Position numbers and translations under genes: made by a program | Notes under the pieces: generated by a model | What the model saw: the letters and a program-made list of their open reading frames with translations, nothing else | Database searches by the model: none | What the model was told of the DNA's origin: nothing | Source: Clostridium weizhouense | GTDB lineage: Bacteria; Bacillota; Clostridia; Clostridiales; Clostridiaceae | Length of the DNA: 64,000 bases | Reading direction: 5' to 3' | Assembly (NCBI RefSeq): GCF_019431045.1 | Contig: NZ_JAHXPT010000001.1 | Span: forward strand, 248,001 to 312,000 | Shown: piece after piece, positions 1 to 10,884 of the stretch | Numbering within the stretch: position 1 is the first letter of the stretch | Layout of the letters: the number at the start of each line of letters is the position of its first letter

Positions 1-79
1 AAAAATAAACAATGCCTACTCCTACCAATATAATAACCAACATAAATACTAATAAAATCTGTAACATTTTTTTTATCAT
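1..79 (-). CDS. N-terminus of a membrane or secreted protein (partial, runs off left edge)
   Basis: An ATG at 79-77 reading left is preceded by a perfect AGGAGG at 87-92 with 7-nt spacing. The 26 visible codons begin MIKKML and continue as an almost uninterrupted hydrophobic stretch rich in Leu, Val and Ile. That is the form of a signal peptide or first transmembrane helix. No lipobox Cys is seen before the window edge. Function cannot be told. It is divergent from the two-component system at 326. Confidence 0.6.
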   Translation of the reverse strand, partial: MIKKMLQILLVFMLVIILVGVGIVYF

Positions 80-325
80 AACTTTACCTCCTAATTTTCA
101 AATATCCATATATAATCTTCTCTTATTTCATGTTCTATAAATTTTCTTTGTTAACCAAAGTATATATCACTAAAATTAATATCTGATTAATATAGGCTTA
201 ATGAAACATAAAACTTAAACTTAGCTTTTAATAATTAATTTGAATTAGCTGTTAAACTATGGTAGTTTATTTATTGGTAAGTATTATAATAAAATACAAA
301 TATATCAATATAAGAGGTGAAAAAA

Positions 326-1018
326 TTGAATTCAGTTTTGATTGTTGATGATGAAAAAGAAATTGTTGAGCTAATAGATTTCTATCTAAAAAATAATGGA
401 TATAATACATTTAGAGCATTTAATGGTAAAGAAGCATTAGAAATTTTTGAAAAAGAACAAATAGACATAATAATATTAGATATAATGATGCCTAAGCTTG
501 ATGGAAAAGAGGTTTTAAGAAAAATTAGAGAAGAAAATAATACTCCTATAATATTCTTATCTGCCAAAGGTGAGGATATAGATAAAATTGATGGATTATT
601 CCTTGGAGCAGATGATTATCTTGCTAAGCCCTTTAATCCTATAGAACTCATAGCGAGAGTTAAAGCCCTTTTAAGAAGAAGTACTATCTTAAATAATCAT
701 CTAGAAGAGAGTGAAAGCATAATCATTAATGAATATTTAAAATTAGATGAAAAAACTTGCAAATTATATAAAAATAACGAAGAACTTCAGCTAACATCAT
801 TTGAATACAAGCTTATATGTTTTCTTATGAAAAATAAAAATAAAGTTTTTACTAAAGGTCAATTGTATGAAAAGGTGTGGGATCAATCTTATCTTGGAGA
901 TGAAAAAATTATAATGGTTTATATAAGTAAATTAAGAGATAAAATAGAAGATACTCCTAAAGACCCTAAGTTTATTAAAACCATAAGAGGTCTTGGTTAT
1001 ATGTTTGAAGGTAAGTAA
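326..1018 (+). CDS. OmpR/PhoB-family response regulator
   Basis: Two-domain response regulator of 230 residues. The receiver domain is residues 1-120: acidic pair DDE near residues 8-10, phospho-acceptor Asp52 in IILDIMMPKLDG, and a switch Lys in YLAKPF. The C-terminal winged-helix DNA-binding domain ends in IKTIRGLGYMFE, typical of OmpR/PhoB proteins. An in-frame GTG exists at 317, but it lies inside the ribosome binding site AAGAGGTGA (312-320), so the TTG at 326 is the better start. The histidine kinase follows 4 nt after the stop codon, so the two form an operon. The stimulus and targets are unknown; the divergent membrane/secreted protein at 79 is a possible target by position only. Confidence 0.9.
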   Translation: MNSVLIVDDEKEIVELIDFYLKNNGYNTFRAFNGKEALEIFEKEQIDIIILDIMMPKLDGKEVLRKIREENNTPIIFLSAKGEDIDKIDGLFLGADDYLAKPFNPIELIARVKALLRRSTILNNHLEESESIIINEYLKLDEKTCKLYKNNEELQLTSFEYKLICFLMKNKNKVFTKGQLYEKVWDQSYLGDEKIIMVYISKLRDKIEDTPKDPKFIKTIRGLGYMFEGK

Positions 1019-1022
1019 AATT

Positions 1023-2462
1023 ATGAAGATAAATTTTAAGATCGGTAATAAAAAATTAGATGTAAAAGGCTTTCTTATTTTAAATTATTTAATAACCTTT
1101 TTAATATTATATATACTCGTTCAGTTATCATATAAATCTTCAACTTTTATTTTAGAAAAGTTTATCTTTAAGGATGAACAAATTAGAGTTACATCAATGG
1201 TCTCATACTATAATAAGGATTTTGATAAAATAAAGCTTGGATTTTTATCTGAAATGGATGCTTGGGAAGAAGTTCTAGATGAAAATAAAAATGTGATTTA
1301 TGTAAAAGGTGAAAAGAAAGATGATATTATACACTATACTGAAAAACAACTATTTGAGTTAGCTTCTTCTTCAAAGTATTCACCTGAAAATCCTTATATC
1401 GGAGAGATATTTTCAGTAAAAGGGAAAAACGAAGAAGACTATATTTTTCTTTGTAAAATTGATAGACGAAATATTGAACATTCATTCATGTACAAACCTA
1501 ATTTTTCTAGTAAATCAAATAGCCTTCTTTCTTTAAAGGCCTATGGTACATTGTATTTAATTCAAGCTCTTCTCTTAATAATAAGTATATATATTTACAG
1601 TATTATAAGTTCAAGATTTATAACAACTCCTCTTAAAACATTTGTAAACAGTATAAAAAATTTTAAAAAGCTTGATTATGGTACTAGAGCTAATATAAAA
1701 GGTTTAAAAGAACTTCAAGAGGTTCAGAGTGAATTTAATGAAATGGTAATAGAACTTGAAACTATTAAGGAACAAAATAAAAAAATGGATAAAAGTAAAA
1801 AAAGGCTTTTAGTAGATATATCACATGATTTAAAAACTCCAATAACCTCTATCCAAGGTTTTTCAAAACTTTTATTAGAAGAAAATATAACACCAGAAGA
1901 AAGGGATAGGTTTTTAAAAATAATCTATAATAAATCAGCATATTCAGCAATACTTATTGAAGATTTATTTGCACTTTCAAAACTAGAAGATTCAGAATAT
2001 AAATTATCCTTAGTAGAACTTGATTTTAATGAATGGCTAAGGCGTCTTATTGTAGAATATTATGAAGAGTTTCAAAATAAGCATTTTGACTTATCACTTA
2101 ATATTAGTGAATATTCTATTATATTTAGTTTTGATAAAAAACTTATGAAAAGAGCAATTTCTAATATTTTTAATAATGCTTTAAGTCATAATGAAAATTA
2201 TGCAAGTCTAAATATTCAATCTTATTTAAAAGATAATCATGTAATCTTAGAAATTGGTAGTAATGGTGAAATAATTGATACTTCAATAGGTGAAACAATA
2301 TTTGAACCTTTTGTAAAATCAGAAAATAGTAACTCCAGTGGAAGTGGACTTGGCTTAGCTATAACAAAGAAAATTATAGAAAAACATGGTGGAACTATAA
2401 ATCTAACTTCTACTAAATTTGAAAATATTTTATTTGTTATTTCTATCCCTATTAGAATTTAA
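1023..2462 (+). CDS. Membrane sensor histidine kinase, partner of the upstream regulator
   Basis: Sensor kinase of 479 residues. The first transmembrane helix is at about residues 16-36 and an extracytoplasmic sensor region of about 140 residues follows. A second helix at about 175-198 leads to a HAMP-like linker. The HisKA domain has phospho-acceptor His268 in VDISHDLKTPITS. The HATPase domain has an N-box (NIFNNALSHNE) and a G-box (SGSGLGLAITKKII). The ATG at 1023 is chosen over an upstream in-frame start at 993 because that one lies inside the regulator gene. AAGGTAAG at about 1007-1014 can serve as ribosome binding site. The sensor region matches nothing I recognise, so the signal is unknown. 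Confidence 0.9.
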   Translation: MKINFKIGNKKLDVKGFLILNYLITFLILYILVQLSYKSSTFILEKFIFKDEQIRVTSMVSYYNKDFDKIKLGFLSEMDAWEEVLDENKNVIYVKGEKKDDIIHYTEKQLFELASSSKYSPENPYIGEIFSVKGKNEEDYIFLCKIDRRNIEHSFMYKPNFSSKSNSLLSLKAYGTLYLIQALLLIISIYIYSIISSRFITTPLKTFVNSIKNFKKLDYGTRANIKGLKELQEVQSEFNEMVIELETIKEQNKKMDKSKKRLLVDISHDLKTPITSIQGFSKLLLEENITPEERDRFLKIIYNKSAYSAILIEDLFALSKLEDSEYKLSLVELDFNEWLRRLIVEYYEEFQNKHFDLSLNISEYSIIFSFDKKLMKRAISNIFNNALSHNENYASLNIQSYLKDNHVILEIGSNGEIIDTSIGETIFEPFVKSENSNSSGSGLGLAITKKIIEKHGGTINLTSTKFENILFVISIPIRI

Positions 2463-2503
2463 AGTTTAAAAAAGTTCTGTAATGAATTTATTTCTATAAA
2501 ATG

Positions 2504-2534
2504 AAAAACTGTACAAAAAAATGTACAGTTTTTT
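2504..2534 (+). terminator. Rho-independent terminator of the two-component operon
   Basis: An 11-bp stem (AAAAACTGTAC / GTACAGTTTTT) with an A-rich loop is followed by a T run, 42 nt after the kinase stop codon. Confidence 0.85.
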
Positions 2535-2591
2535 CTATGGTGAAGATGAAACATGATTTTTGAAATCTATCAATTTAAATTATTTTATCAT

Positions 2592-4095
<1,504 letters not shown>

Positions 4096-4105
4096 TATCT
4101 AATAA

Positions 4106-6013
4106 TTAAAGTATAACAGTTATTAAATTACTTCCTCTTTCTATATTTTTATTTTCAGTTTCTACTACTTCTAAATACTCTGACATATTAGTGACAACTA
4201 TAGGAGTAACTACACTATACCCAGCCTCTTTTATTAAATCTATATCAAAATCTACTAAAGGTTGTCCTTTAGTAATCTTATCCCCTTGCTTAATATGTGC
4301 CTTAAATCCTTTACCTTCTAGTTGCACAGTATCTAATCCTATATGAATAAGAATTTCTACACCACTTTCAGCAGTAATCCCTATAGCATGCAAACTTGGA
4401 AATAAAGTTGTAACTTCTCCATCTATTGGAGCTACTACCTTTCCTTCACTAGGAATAATTGCAATTCCATGACCTAATACTCCTGATGAAAAGGCTTCAT
4501 CTTCTATATTGTTTAATTTAACAGCATCTCCTTTTAACGGACTGGCTATTACTACTTTTCCTAACTTATTAGATTTAACTTCTGTAGCTTTTTCTTCCTT
4601 TACTGTTTCCGTTTTATCTTTATATAGAATCATTGTTAATATAAACCCTACAACCATTGAAATAACAATACCTATTAAAGCTACTATTAAATTTCCCATA
4701 GATCCATCTGGTTCAATCATAGCTGGTAATTCAAATATTCCCATTCCACCTGCCATAAATTTTCTCAAATTAAAGAATCCATAAAATGCTCCTCCAATAC
4801 CACCAGAAACACAACTAATTATAAAAGGTTTCTTTAATGGTAATAAAATACTATATATAGCTGGCTCAGTTACTCCAAATATTCCTGATATAAAGTTTGG
4901 AAGTGCCATTTCCTTAAGCTTTTTATCCTTTGTCTTAAAGAATATTGCTAATACAACTGCTGATGTTGCAAATGTACATGCAAAGAAAGGCATCATAACA
5001 TTATCATATCCTAATGTCATAATATTATTTATATATACTGGAATAAATCCCCAATGTAATCCAAAAATAACTAGTATTTGCCAAGTAAATCCTACTATTG
5101 CTCCTGCTAATAATGGATTAAAATCTCTTACTGAAAATACAAACTCAGAAATAATTTTAGATCCGAAAGTTGCTATTGGTCCAATAACTATAAATACAAT
5201 TGGTAATGCCACTAATAAAGTTAACATTGGTACAAAAAAGAATTTAACTAAATCCGGTATAAATTTACTAAAGAATTTCTCACATTTTGCTGCAAAATAT
5301 ACTGCTAGTATAATTGGAATAACTGTTCCTGTATAATCTATTGAAATTATTGGTATACCAAAGAAATCAATATAAATTGGTGAAGAAAATATTGTTCCAT
5401 TAAATAAAGTATATAATGGATCTATTCCTGCTGATAGAGCACTTGACTGTATACCTGGATAACACATAGTTGCTCCAATAACTAATCCAAGCATTGGTTT
5501 TAAACCAAATTTTTTAGCTGAAGTATATCCTAGAAATAAAGGAAGAAATGTAAATAATGCATCTCCAATCGCATTTATTGTTAAATATCCACCACAAGTG
5601 TTTGTATATAATCCTATTGCTACAAATAATGCATTTAATCCCTTTATCATACCACAAGCTGCCATAATACCTAATATAGGCTGAAAGATTCCTGATACAA
5701 TATCAATTCCCTTATCAAGTAAACTTCCTGATTTTTTTTCATCCAAACCTTTATTAAAATTGTCAATATCTATTAATTCACATACCTCTGAATATACATC
5801 TGGAACATGATTTCCTATAACTACTTGATACTGTCCAGCACTTTTCATAACTGTAACGATACCTTCCATATTTTTTAATACATCATCATTTGCTATATTA
5901 TCGTCTTTTAATTTAAAACGTAATCTAGTAATACAATGTGTTAAACCAATAATGTTTTCTTTTCCACCAACATTTTTTACAATCTCTTTTGCTAATTGAT
6001 TATATTTTTTCAT
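4106..6013 (-). CDS. bglF: Beta-glucoside PTS permease EIIBCA
   Basis: Three-domain PTS permease of 635 residues that imports and phosphorylates aryl-beta-glucosides. The N-terminal EIIB domain carries phospho-Cys27 in GLTHCITRLRF. Residues about 100-470 form the multi-helix EIIC channel (AACGMIKGLNALF, GFTWQILVIFGLHWG and others). After a Lys/Glu-rich linker, the C-terminal EIIA domain carries His557 in EILIHIGLDTV. The start follows GGAGGAG. It lies between the antiterminator gene and bglA, so it is a complete bgl system. In this family EIIB also phosphorylates the antiterminator to keep it inactive when substrate is absent. Confidence 0.94.
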   Translation of the reverse strand: MKKYNQLAKEIVKNVGGKENIIGLTHCITRLRFKLKDDNIANDDVLKNMEGIVTVMKSAGQYQVVIGNHVPDVYSEVCELIDIDNFNKGLDEKKSGSLLDKGIDIVSGIFQPILGIMAACGMIKGLNALFVAIGLYTNTCGGYLTINAIGDALFTFLPLFLGYTSAKKFGLKPMLGLVIGATMCYPGIQSSALSAGIDPLYTLFNGTIFSSPIYIDFFGIPIISIDYTGTVIPIILAVYFAAKCEKFFSKFIPDLVKFFFVPMLTLLVALPIVFIVIGPIATFGSKIISEFVFSVRDFNPLLAGAIVGFTWQILVIFGLHWGFIPVYINNIMTLGYDNVMMPFFACTFATSAVVLAIFFKTKDKKLKEMALPNFISGIFGVTEPAIYSILLPLKKPFIISCVSGGIGGAFYGFFNLRKFMAGGMGIFELPAMIEPDGSMGNLIVALIGIVISMVVGFILTMILYKDKTETVKEEKATEVKSNKLGKVVIASPLKGDAVKLNNIEDEAFSSGVLGHGIAIIPSEGKVVAPIDGEVTTLFPSLHAIGITAESGVEILIHIGLDTVQLEGKGFKAHIKQGDKITKGQPLVDFDIDLIKEAGYSVVTPIVVTNMSEYLEVVETENKNIERGSNLITVIL

Positions 6014-6144
6014 CTTTTTACTCCTCCATCTTTCTTTTAAAATTATTAATTGAAATTTGAAGGTTTAGCCAACTTAATGTTACTATCCAACTTAAAAGAT
6101 AATTTATACAAATACCACATCCTTTCAAACTATATAATAAATAT

Positions 6145-6993
6145 CTATACTTTTAATTTTAAATCTTGTATTACCTTTGCAATATGTATAGTTAAATATA
6201 TCATTTCATCAACTGTTAAATTATAATTATATTTTTTATGAATAAAAGTTCTAATCTTAATGATACATTCAAATTCCTTAGAATATTTTTTCTTTATTAT
6301 GCTTAAAAGCTCTTCATCTGTATCTCCACTATATGTATTATCTGAAAATAAACGTTGAGCAAAAAACTTTAAATGTGTAATAAATCTATAATAAAATACT
6401 GATTCCTCTTTAAATTGGACTCCAAAATGAATTCTCACTATAGTAAGTATTTCATTTATTAACTTTGTAATCCCTTGAACCATAGGCTGTTCTTCATTTA
6501 ACTGTGCGCTTACAATATGAAAAGCAATAAATCCGGCTTCATCATCTGGAAGTTTAACTTTTGTTTTTTCTCTTATAATATCTAATGCTTTCATTCCAAT
6601 TTCAAATTCATCTATGTAAAAACGTTTAATTTCCCAAAGAAGAGCATTTCTCACTATAATTCCATTTTTAGTTCTTTGAATTGCAGTATATATATGATCA
6701 CTTAATGAAATATAAATTCTTTCATTCAATTTTTTATTTAACTTATCTTGAGCATATTCAATAATTTCATCACATAACTTCATATATTGTATTGGTATAC
6801 TATTAAGTAACTCTTCAAACTTATTTGAGATTTCTTTATTAGATATTCTAAATACTTTATTTATCTTTTCTTCATCAATAACATCACCTTTGGACTTTTG
6901 ATATCCTATTCCTTTTCCCATAACAATTATTTCTTCACCATTAGAATCTACTGTAATTACAACATTATTATTCAAAAGTCTATTAATAACCAT
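6145..6993 (-). CDS. licT: BglG/LicT-family transcriptional antiterminator
   Basis: RNA-binding antiterminator of 282 residues. Residues 1-57 form the CAT RNA-binding domain. Two PTS-regulation domains follow. PRD1 has its histidines in LSDHIYTAI and GFIAFHIVSAQ; PRD2 has them in FITHLKFFAQR and YLTIHIAKVI. The protein should bind the RAT stem at 7123-7153 and prevent formation of the overlapping terminator, so turning on its own operon. It starts at an ATG with GGGAGG upstream. It is first in the operon, 131 nt before the EIIBCA start. Confidence 0.93.
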   Translation of the reverse strand: MVINRLLNNNVVITVDSNGEEIIVMGKGIGYQKSKGDVIDEEKINKVFRISNKEISNKFEELLNSIPIQYMKLCDEIIEYAQDKLNKKLNERIYISLSDHIYTAIQRTKNGIIVRNALLWEIKRFYIDEFEIGMKALDIIREKTKVKLPDDEAGFIAFHIVSAQLNEEQPMVQGITKLINEILTIVRIHFGVQFKEESVFYYRFITHLKFFAQRLFSDNTYSGDTDEELLSIIKKKYSKEFECIIKIRTFIHKKYNYNLTVDEMIYLTIHIAKVIQDLKLKV

Positions 6994-7061
6994 AGCTTTT
7001 CCTCCCTTTCAAGGATGTTTTGCTTAATTTAGTTATATAAATTAAATTTTATCTAAAAATG

Positions 7062-7127
7062 AAAAAGCCCATTCATTATAATGCAAAAGAAACTATAAGT
7101 ATCCTCTGCATATTAATGAATAGGCTT
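7062..7127 (-). terminator. Conditional terminator in the bgl leader
   Basis: On the minus strand a long stem of about 20 bp (AAGCCTATTCATTA... pairing with ...TAATGAATGGGCTT) is followed by a T run at 7066-7062. Its 5' arm begins inside the RAT sequence, the classic arrangement for BglG-family antitermination. Confidence 0.85.
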
Positions 7128-7153
7128 AGCTTGCACTTAAACAATTACTACCC
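7123..7153 (-). promoter_or_regulatory. Ribonucleic antiterminator (RAT) site for LicT-type protein
   Basis: The minus-strand 31-mer starts GGGTAGTAATTG and ends GCAAGCTAAGCC. It aligns with the family RAT (GGATTGTTACTG, a short loop, GCAGGCAAAACC) with imperfect flanking half-stems. Its last five bases are the first bases of the terminator stem, so the two structures exclude each other. Confidence 0.8.
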
Positions 7154-7174
7154 TGTTCCTCTTAATATATTGTC

Positions 7175-7203
7175 ATATTAACATATATTTTTCTATTTGT
7201 CAA
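7175..7203 (-). promoter_or_regulatory. Sigma-A promoter of the bgl operon
   Basis: TTGACA (7203-7198) and TAATAT (7180-7175) with a 17-bp spacer, just upstream of the RAT leader. Confidence 0.8.
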
Positions 7204-7211
7204 CGTTTCCA
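7198..7211 (-). promoter_or_regulatory. CcpA cre site overlapping the bgl -35 box
   Basis: The minus strand reads TGGAAACGTTGACA, matching the cre consensus WTGNAANCGNWNNCW from its T onward. It includes the -35 hexamer, so CcpA binding would block RNA polymerase. This implies catabolite repression on top of antitermination. Confidence 0.7.
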
Positions 7212-7302
7212 CGTTTGAATCTGTATTAAAAATTTAATCTACATTATAAGTTGTAAACACTCCATCTCTGTCGTGGATTTCATTAGTAAAGATTAAGGTT
7301 AA

Positions 7303-7677
7303 TCAACTCTTCTTAAATATAGATTTCATAGCTCTTTTTAAGACATCAAAAAAACTTAACGAAGAAACCATATGATCTGGATTAACATAATTTCGAACAG
7401 CACGAAGCACTTTTTTTGCTTCTTTAGAAGAAAACGTATATGTACCATTTTTCTTCGTTTGGATTGCATATCGCGGAATCCACTTTCCCTTAAACAATAC
7501 CGATGCAATAACATATTCAACTTCTTCCCAAGGAATTTGAATATACTTATGAGAATCACGAGAATTATAAAACTCAAAGCCTTTATCACCTATCATTATT
7601 TTACCATAATCTGCAAGTCCAGTAAAAGCTGTTGCATCAATTACTAAATCCACCTTTGTATTGAGTGATTGAACCAT
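7303..7677 (-). CDS. manO: DUF956 family protein, mannose-PTS companion (ManO-like)
   Basis: Protein of 124 residues recognisable as DUF956 (start MVQSLNTKVDLVIDATAFTG, central IPWEEVEYVIASV). In lactic acid bacteria this family is encoded directly after mannose-class PTS genes and is named ManO; a regulatory or accessory role is assumed there. Here it lies 231 nt after the IID gene, beyond a hairpin terminator, so it may be expressed separately or by read-through. The ribosome binding site (GGGG, about 7 nt before the ATG) is weak. It is soluble, with no transmembrane segment. Confidence 0.8.
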   Translation of the reverse strand: MVQSLNTKVDLVIDATAFTGLADYGKIMIGDKGFEFYNSRDSHKYIQIPWEEVEYVIASVLFKGKWIPRYAIQTKKNGTYTFSSKEAKKVLRAVRNYVNPDHMVSSLSFFDVLKRAMKSIFKKS

Positions 7678-7867
7678 CTAAGTTACCCCATTTCTACTTG
7701 TATATACATTTATTTTTATTATATATCCTTTATATATTTCTATCAATCATTTAAAAATCAATTAAAAATAACACATATTTCACTAATTTGTTTGATTCCT
7801 ATATAAACAAATCTCATAATTCTTTAATATAAAAATTATTTTTCTTACTTTAACTGATTTATGTGTT

Positions 7868-7896
7868 AATAAAAGCCCAGGCTAAATGCCTAGGCT
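7868..7896 (-). terminator. Terminator after the mannose PTS IID gene
   Basis: A GC-rich stem AGCCTAGGC / GCCTGGGCT with an ATTTA loop and a short T run on the minus strand, directly after the IID stop codon. Confidence 0.75.
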
Positions 7897-7908
7897 AAAC
7901 AAAAAATA

Positions 7909-8820
7909 TTACATTAAACCAATCAAGTGGAAAACTATACCAATTGCGAATAATCCAAGAATAATTACAATTGGAGATACTTTCTTCTTAAGCAACCACA
8001 TACAAATAAATGTAATTATTAATCCTGCAAGTCCAGGGATTAATGAATCTAAGTTATTTTGTAATGTTGTAACTTTTTCAGGTGTTAATGACATACCTGC
8101 TCCTTGTTGCATTAACGCTGTTTTTATACCTTCTGCTCCTTGTGGAAGAGCACTCCAATCAATATATGCACCTTTACTTAAGTTAACTGATGATACTACT
8201 GGTGCAAATTTAACAGATACCCACCTATTAACTAATGATCCCAAAATGAACATACCTAGTATAGATGCTCCTTTTGTAACATCTTGTAATAAACTACCTG
8301 ATAAATCATCACTAATACGAGATCCTGCTCTATAACCAAATTCTTGTGTATACCACATGAATGCCATACGAATAATATTCCAAGCCAAGAAGAATATTAT
8401 TGGTCCAAGTATATTACCACTCATAGCAAGAGTAGCACCTAATGCTCCTAAAATTGGTCTAACAGTAAACCAAAAAACTGGGTCTCCGATACCTGCTAAA
8501 GGTCCCATCATACCAACTTTAACACCTTGAATAGTTGCATCATCTACAGGTGCGCCATTTGCACGTTCTTCTTCTAAAGCTAATGTTACTCCAAGAACTG
8601 GTGAAGCTACATATGGGTGAGTGTTAAAGAATTCTAAATGACGTTTTAATGCCTCTGATTGTTCCTCTTTAGTCTTATATAATCTCTTAATTGCTGGAAT
8701 CATTGCATATGCCCAACCACCGTTTTGCATTCTTTCATAGTTCCAAGAACCTTGAAGGAAAAATGAACGGAACCAAACAGAAATACGATCTTTTTTTGTT
8801 AATTTTAATTGTTTTGACAT
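7909..8820 (-). CDS. manN: Mannose-family PTS component IID
   Basis: PTS IID membrane subunit of 303 residues. It starts MSKQLKLTKKDRISVWFRSFFLQGSWNYERMQNGG by context; the WNYERMQ region is a hallmark of the family. Other family segments are VGMMGPLAGIGDPVFW and a hydrophobic C-terminus with several helices. The ATG at 8820 is preceded by GAGAGG. An upstream in-frame start at 8853 would overlap the IIC gene and is rejected. With IIC it forms the sugar channel of the mannose/glucose/glucosamine class PTS. It is the last gene of the manLMN-type operon. Confidence 0.92.
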   Translation of the reverse strand: MSKQLKLTKKDRISVWFRSFFLQGSWNYERMQNGGWAYAMIPAIKRLYKTKEEQSEALKRHLEFFNTHPYVASPVLGVTLALEEERANGAPVDDATIQGVKVGMMGPLAGIGDPVFWFTVRPILGALGATLAMSGNILGPIIFFLAWNIIRMAFMWYTQEFGYRAGSRISDDLSGSLLQDVTKGASILGMFILGSLVNRWVSVKFAPVVSSVNLSKGAYIDWSALPQGAEGIKTALMQQGAGMSLTPEKVTTLQNNLDSLIPGLAGLIITFICMWLLKKKVSPIVIILGLFAIGIVFHLIGLM

Positions 8821-8839
8821 TTTCGTTTCCTCTCCCTTC

Positions 8840-9649
8840 TTAGTATCTATCAATGATATCCCCTAAAGGATCACCAGTATTTGAACTTCCACCATTACCT
8901 ACTCCACCTTGTTTGCTAAGTGTTAAGTAAATAAGAGCTAAAGCTACACCTATTGCTCCAAGTCCTATAAGTGTAATTTGTGAGATAGTTGCTAATACGA
9001 AACCAATTGCAAAGAATGGCCAAACTTCTTTTGTAGCCATCATATTGATTACCATTGCGTAACCAACAGCTACAACCATTCCACCACCGATTGCTAAACC
9101 ATCTGTTAACCAAGCTGGCATAGATGCAAGTAATCCAGATATTGGACCGGCGCCAATTATTAAAATTAATGCTGCTGGAATTGCAATACGTATACCTTGT
9201 AAACAAATAGCAGCAATTTGCCACATTTCAATAGCTCTTATATTTCCTTCTTTAGCCGCTGCATCCATAAAATGTACGAATGCTGTAGCAATTGTACGAC
9301 AAATAATTGTTAATAATAGTCCTGCAACTGCTAAAGGAACAGCAATAGCGATTGCCGCAGTAATTCCTTCTTTACCGCTTTGTCCTCCAAGAACTAAAAT
9401 GATTGCTGATGCAACAGATGCTAATGCTGCATCTGGTGCTACTGCCGCACCTATATTGGCCCAACCTAAGGCCATCATTTGAAGAGTACCACCTAAGATT
9501 AAGCATGGTAATAAATTACCTGTAACCAATCCAATTAATGTACATGCAACTAATGGTTGATGGAACTGGAATTCATCCAATATACCTTCTACACCAGCTA
9601 GAAATGCTATAATAATGACTAATACAATTTGAAGTATATTTAAAGTCAT
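8840..9649 (-). CDS. manM: Mannose-family PTS component IIC
   Basis: Polytopic membrane protein of 269 residues, mannose-class IIC. It starts MTLNILQIVLVIIIAFLAGV; family segments include GTLQMMALGWANIGAAVAPD and a Gly-rich tail. The start follows GGAGGA. It lies 36 nt after the IIAB gene and 19 nt before IID, so the three are co-transcribed. It conducts the sugar across the membrane together with IID, while IIB phosphorylates it. Confidence 0.92.
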   Translation of the reverse strand: MTLNILQIVLVIIIAFLAGVEGILDEFQFHQPLVACTLIGLVTGNLLPCLILGGTLQMMALGWANIGAAVAPDAALASVASAIILVLGGQSGKEGITAAIAIAVPLAVAGLLLTIICRTIATAFVHFMDAAAKEGNIRAIEMWQIAAICLQGIRIAIPAALILIIGAGPISGLLASMPAWLTDGLAIGGGMVVAVGYAMVINMMATKEVWPFFAIGFVLATISQITLIGLGAIGVALALIYLTLSKQGGVGNGGSSNTGDPLGDIIDRY

Positions 9650-9685
9650 GATTACTAATCCTCCTTTTTTATTTAAATAATTAGA

Positions 9686-10663
9686 TTATTTTAATTTATT
9701 TAATTCTTGTTGTGCTTTTTTAAGTATTTCATCCATATTTCCCTTTGCGTCATTTGGTACTTTACGAACATCAAAATTAAGTCCAGCTTGTTTTAACTTA
9801 TTAAATGTATCGATATCTTTTTGATTAAAAGCAAGTACTTTATTAGGTTGAACCTTACCTATAGAATGAGCCATAGAACCAACATTTATTGTCTTTAATG
9901 GCACTCCACCTTCTACCGCTCTAAGTACATCTTCTGGATTTTCAAAAAGAAGTAATGCACGTTGACCCCCAAAATGTTGATCATCTTTTGAAAGTTTAAT
10001 CATATGATCAACTGGAATAACATGTGCTTTAACTCCTGGAGGAGCAGCTTGTTGTATTAATTTCTTACGAAGTTGATCTTTAGCTACTGCATCTGAAACT
10101 ACAATAATTCTTGTAGGTTGAACAGTTTTTGTCCAAGCAGTTGCTACTTGACCATGAAGTAAACGAGAATCAATACGCGCTAAAACATATTCAAATGATC
10201 CTGGTGCACCTGCATTAGATTGTTGAGCTGAAGCGTTAATAGCCTTACCAGTATCTTCTGGTTCTAATTCTTCTGGCTTAACCTTAACTCCGTCTTTAGC
10301 TGATGTTACAATATAAGATGCAATTTCTTGTGCAGATTCCATAGAAAGACGTGCACCATAAGCTTCAATAAGCATTGGTAAATTTAAACCAGCTACTATT
10401 GCCCATTTATCTTTGTGTTCTTCAAATAAACCATTTGCTTGATTAAATGGTGTACCACCCCAAAGATCAACTAAGAATAAGACTTCATCTTGATTGTCAA
10501 AGGATGCAATTGCGTCTTTCATTTTTGCTTTAAGATCATCAGGTCCTTCACTAGGCATCAACGTAACAGCTTTTACGTTTTCTTGTTCTCCAAAAATCAT
10601 TTTACCAGATTGCATGATGCCTTTAGCAAATTCTCCGTGACTAGCAAGAATAATTCCTACCAT
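9686..10663 (-). CDS. manL: Mannose-family PTS component IIAB
   Basis: Fused cytoplasmic PTS protein of 325 residues. The IIA domain (about 1-125) carries phospho-His9 in [11 protein letters not shown]. An Ala/Gln/Pro-containing linker (about 130-157) follows. The IIB domain (about 158-325) carries phospho-His170 in [12 protein letters not shown]. Phosphate passes from HPr to IIA, IIB and then to the sugar in the IIC/IID channel. The start has AGGAGG. It is the first gene of the operon. In Firmicutes such operons are often sigma-54 dependent, but I find no well-spaced -24/-12 element here. Confidence 0.92.
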   Translation of the reverse strand: MVGIILASHGEFAKGIMQSGKMIFGEQENVKAVTLMPSEGPDDLKAKMKDAIASFDNQDEVLFLVDLWGGTPFNQANGLFEEHKDKWAIVAGLNLPMLIEAYGARLSMESAQEIASYIVTSAKDGVKVKPEELEPEDTGKAINASAQQSNAGAPGSFEYVLARIDSRLLHGQVATAWTKTVQPTRIIVVSDAVAKDQLRKKLIQQAAPPGVKAHVIPVDHMIKLSKDDQHFGGQRALLLFENPEDVLRAVEGGVPLKTINVGSMAHSIGKVQPNKVLAFNQKDIDTFNKLKQAGLNFDVRKVPNDAKGNMDEILKKAQQELNKLK

Positions 10664-10706
10664 TTTTATACCTCCTATTTTTTTATTTGTTACAAAAACA
10701 AAAAAA

Positions 10707-10884
10707 GCATAAGCATTTGGAAATAAAATAAAGCAATATATGTTAAGAATTTGTCACACCTCTTGTATACTAAATTGAATCATAAAAAAATATTATAATA
10801 CCTTATAAAAATATACAAAACATGTGATACAAAAAACAAATATTACATTTATCCTATTGCATTTTTTATTTCCATACGCTTATG
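10707..10884. repeat. Widely spaced inverted repeat upstream of the mannose PTS operon
   Basis: The 439-bp gap upstream of manL holds two copies of a roughly 30-bp sequence in opposite orientation. Plus strand 10707-10740 begins GCATAAGCATTTGGAAATAA. Minus strand 10884-10855 begins GCATAAGCGTATGGAAATAA. They match at about 25 of 31 positions. A TATAAT-like sequence on the minus strand lies between them. They could be paired regulator sites or the ends of a small element. The rest of the gap, to 11102, shows nothing recognisable. Confidence 0.5.

Noticed and set aside
7372-7647. Plus-strand frame over the DUF956 gene, and similar frames opposite other genes
   Set aside because: They lack ribosome binding sites and are mirror images of well-supported genes on the other strand.
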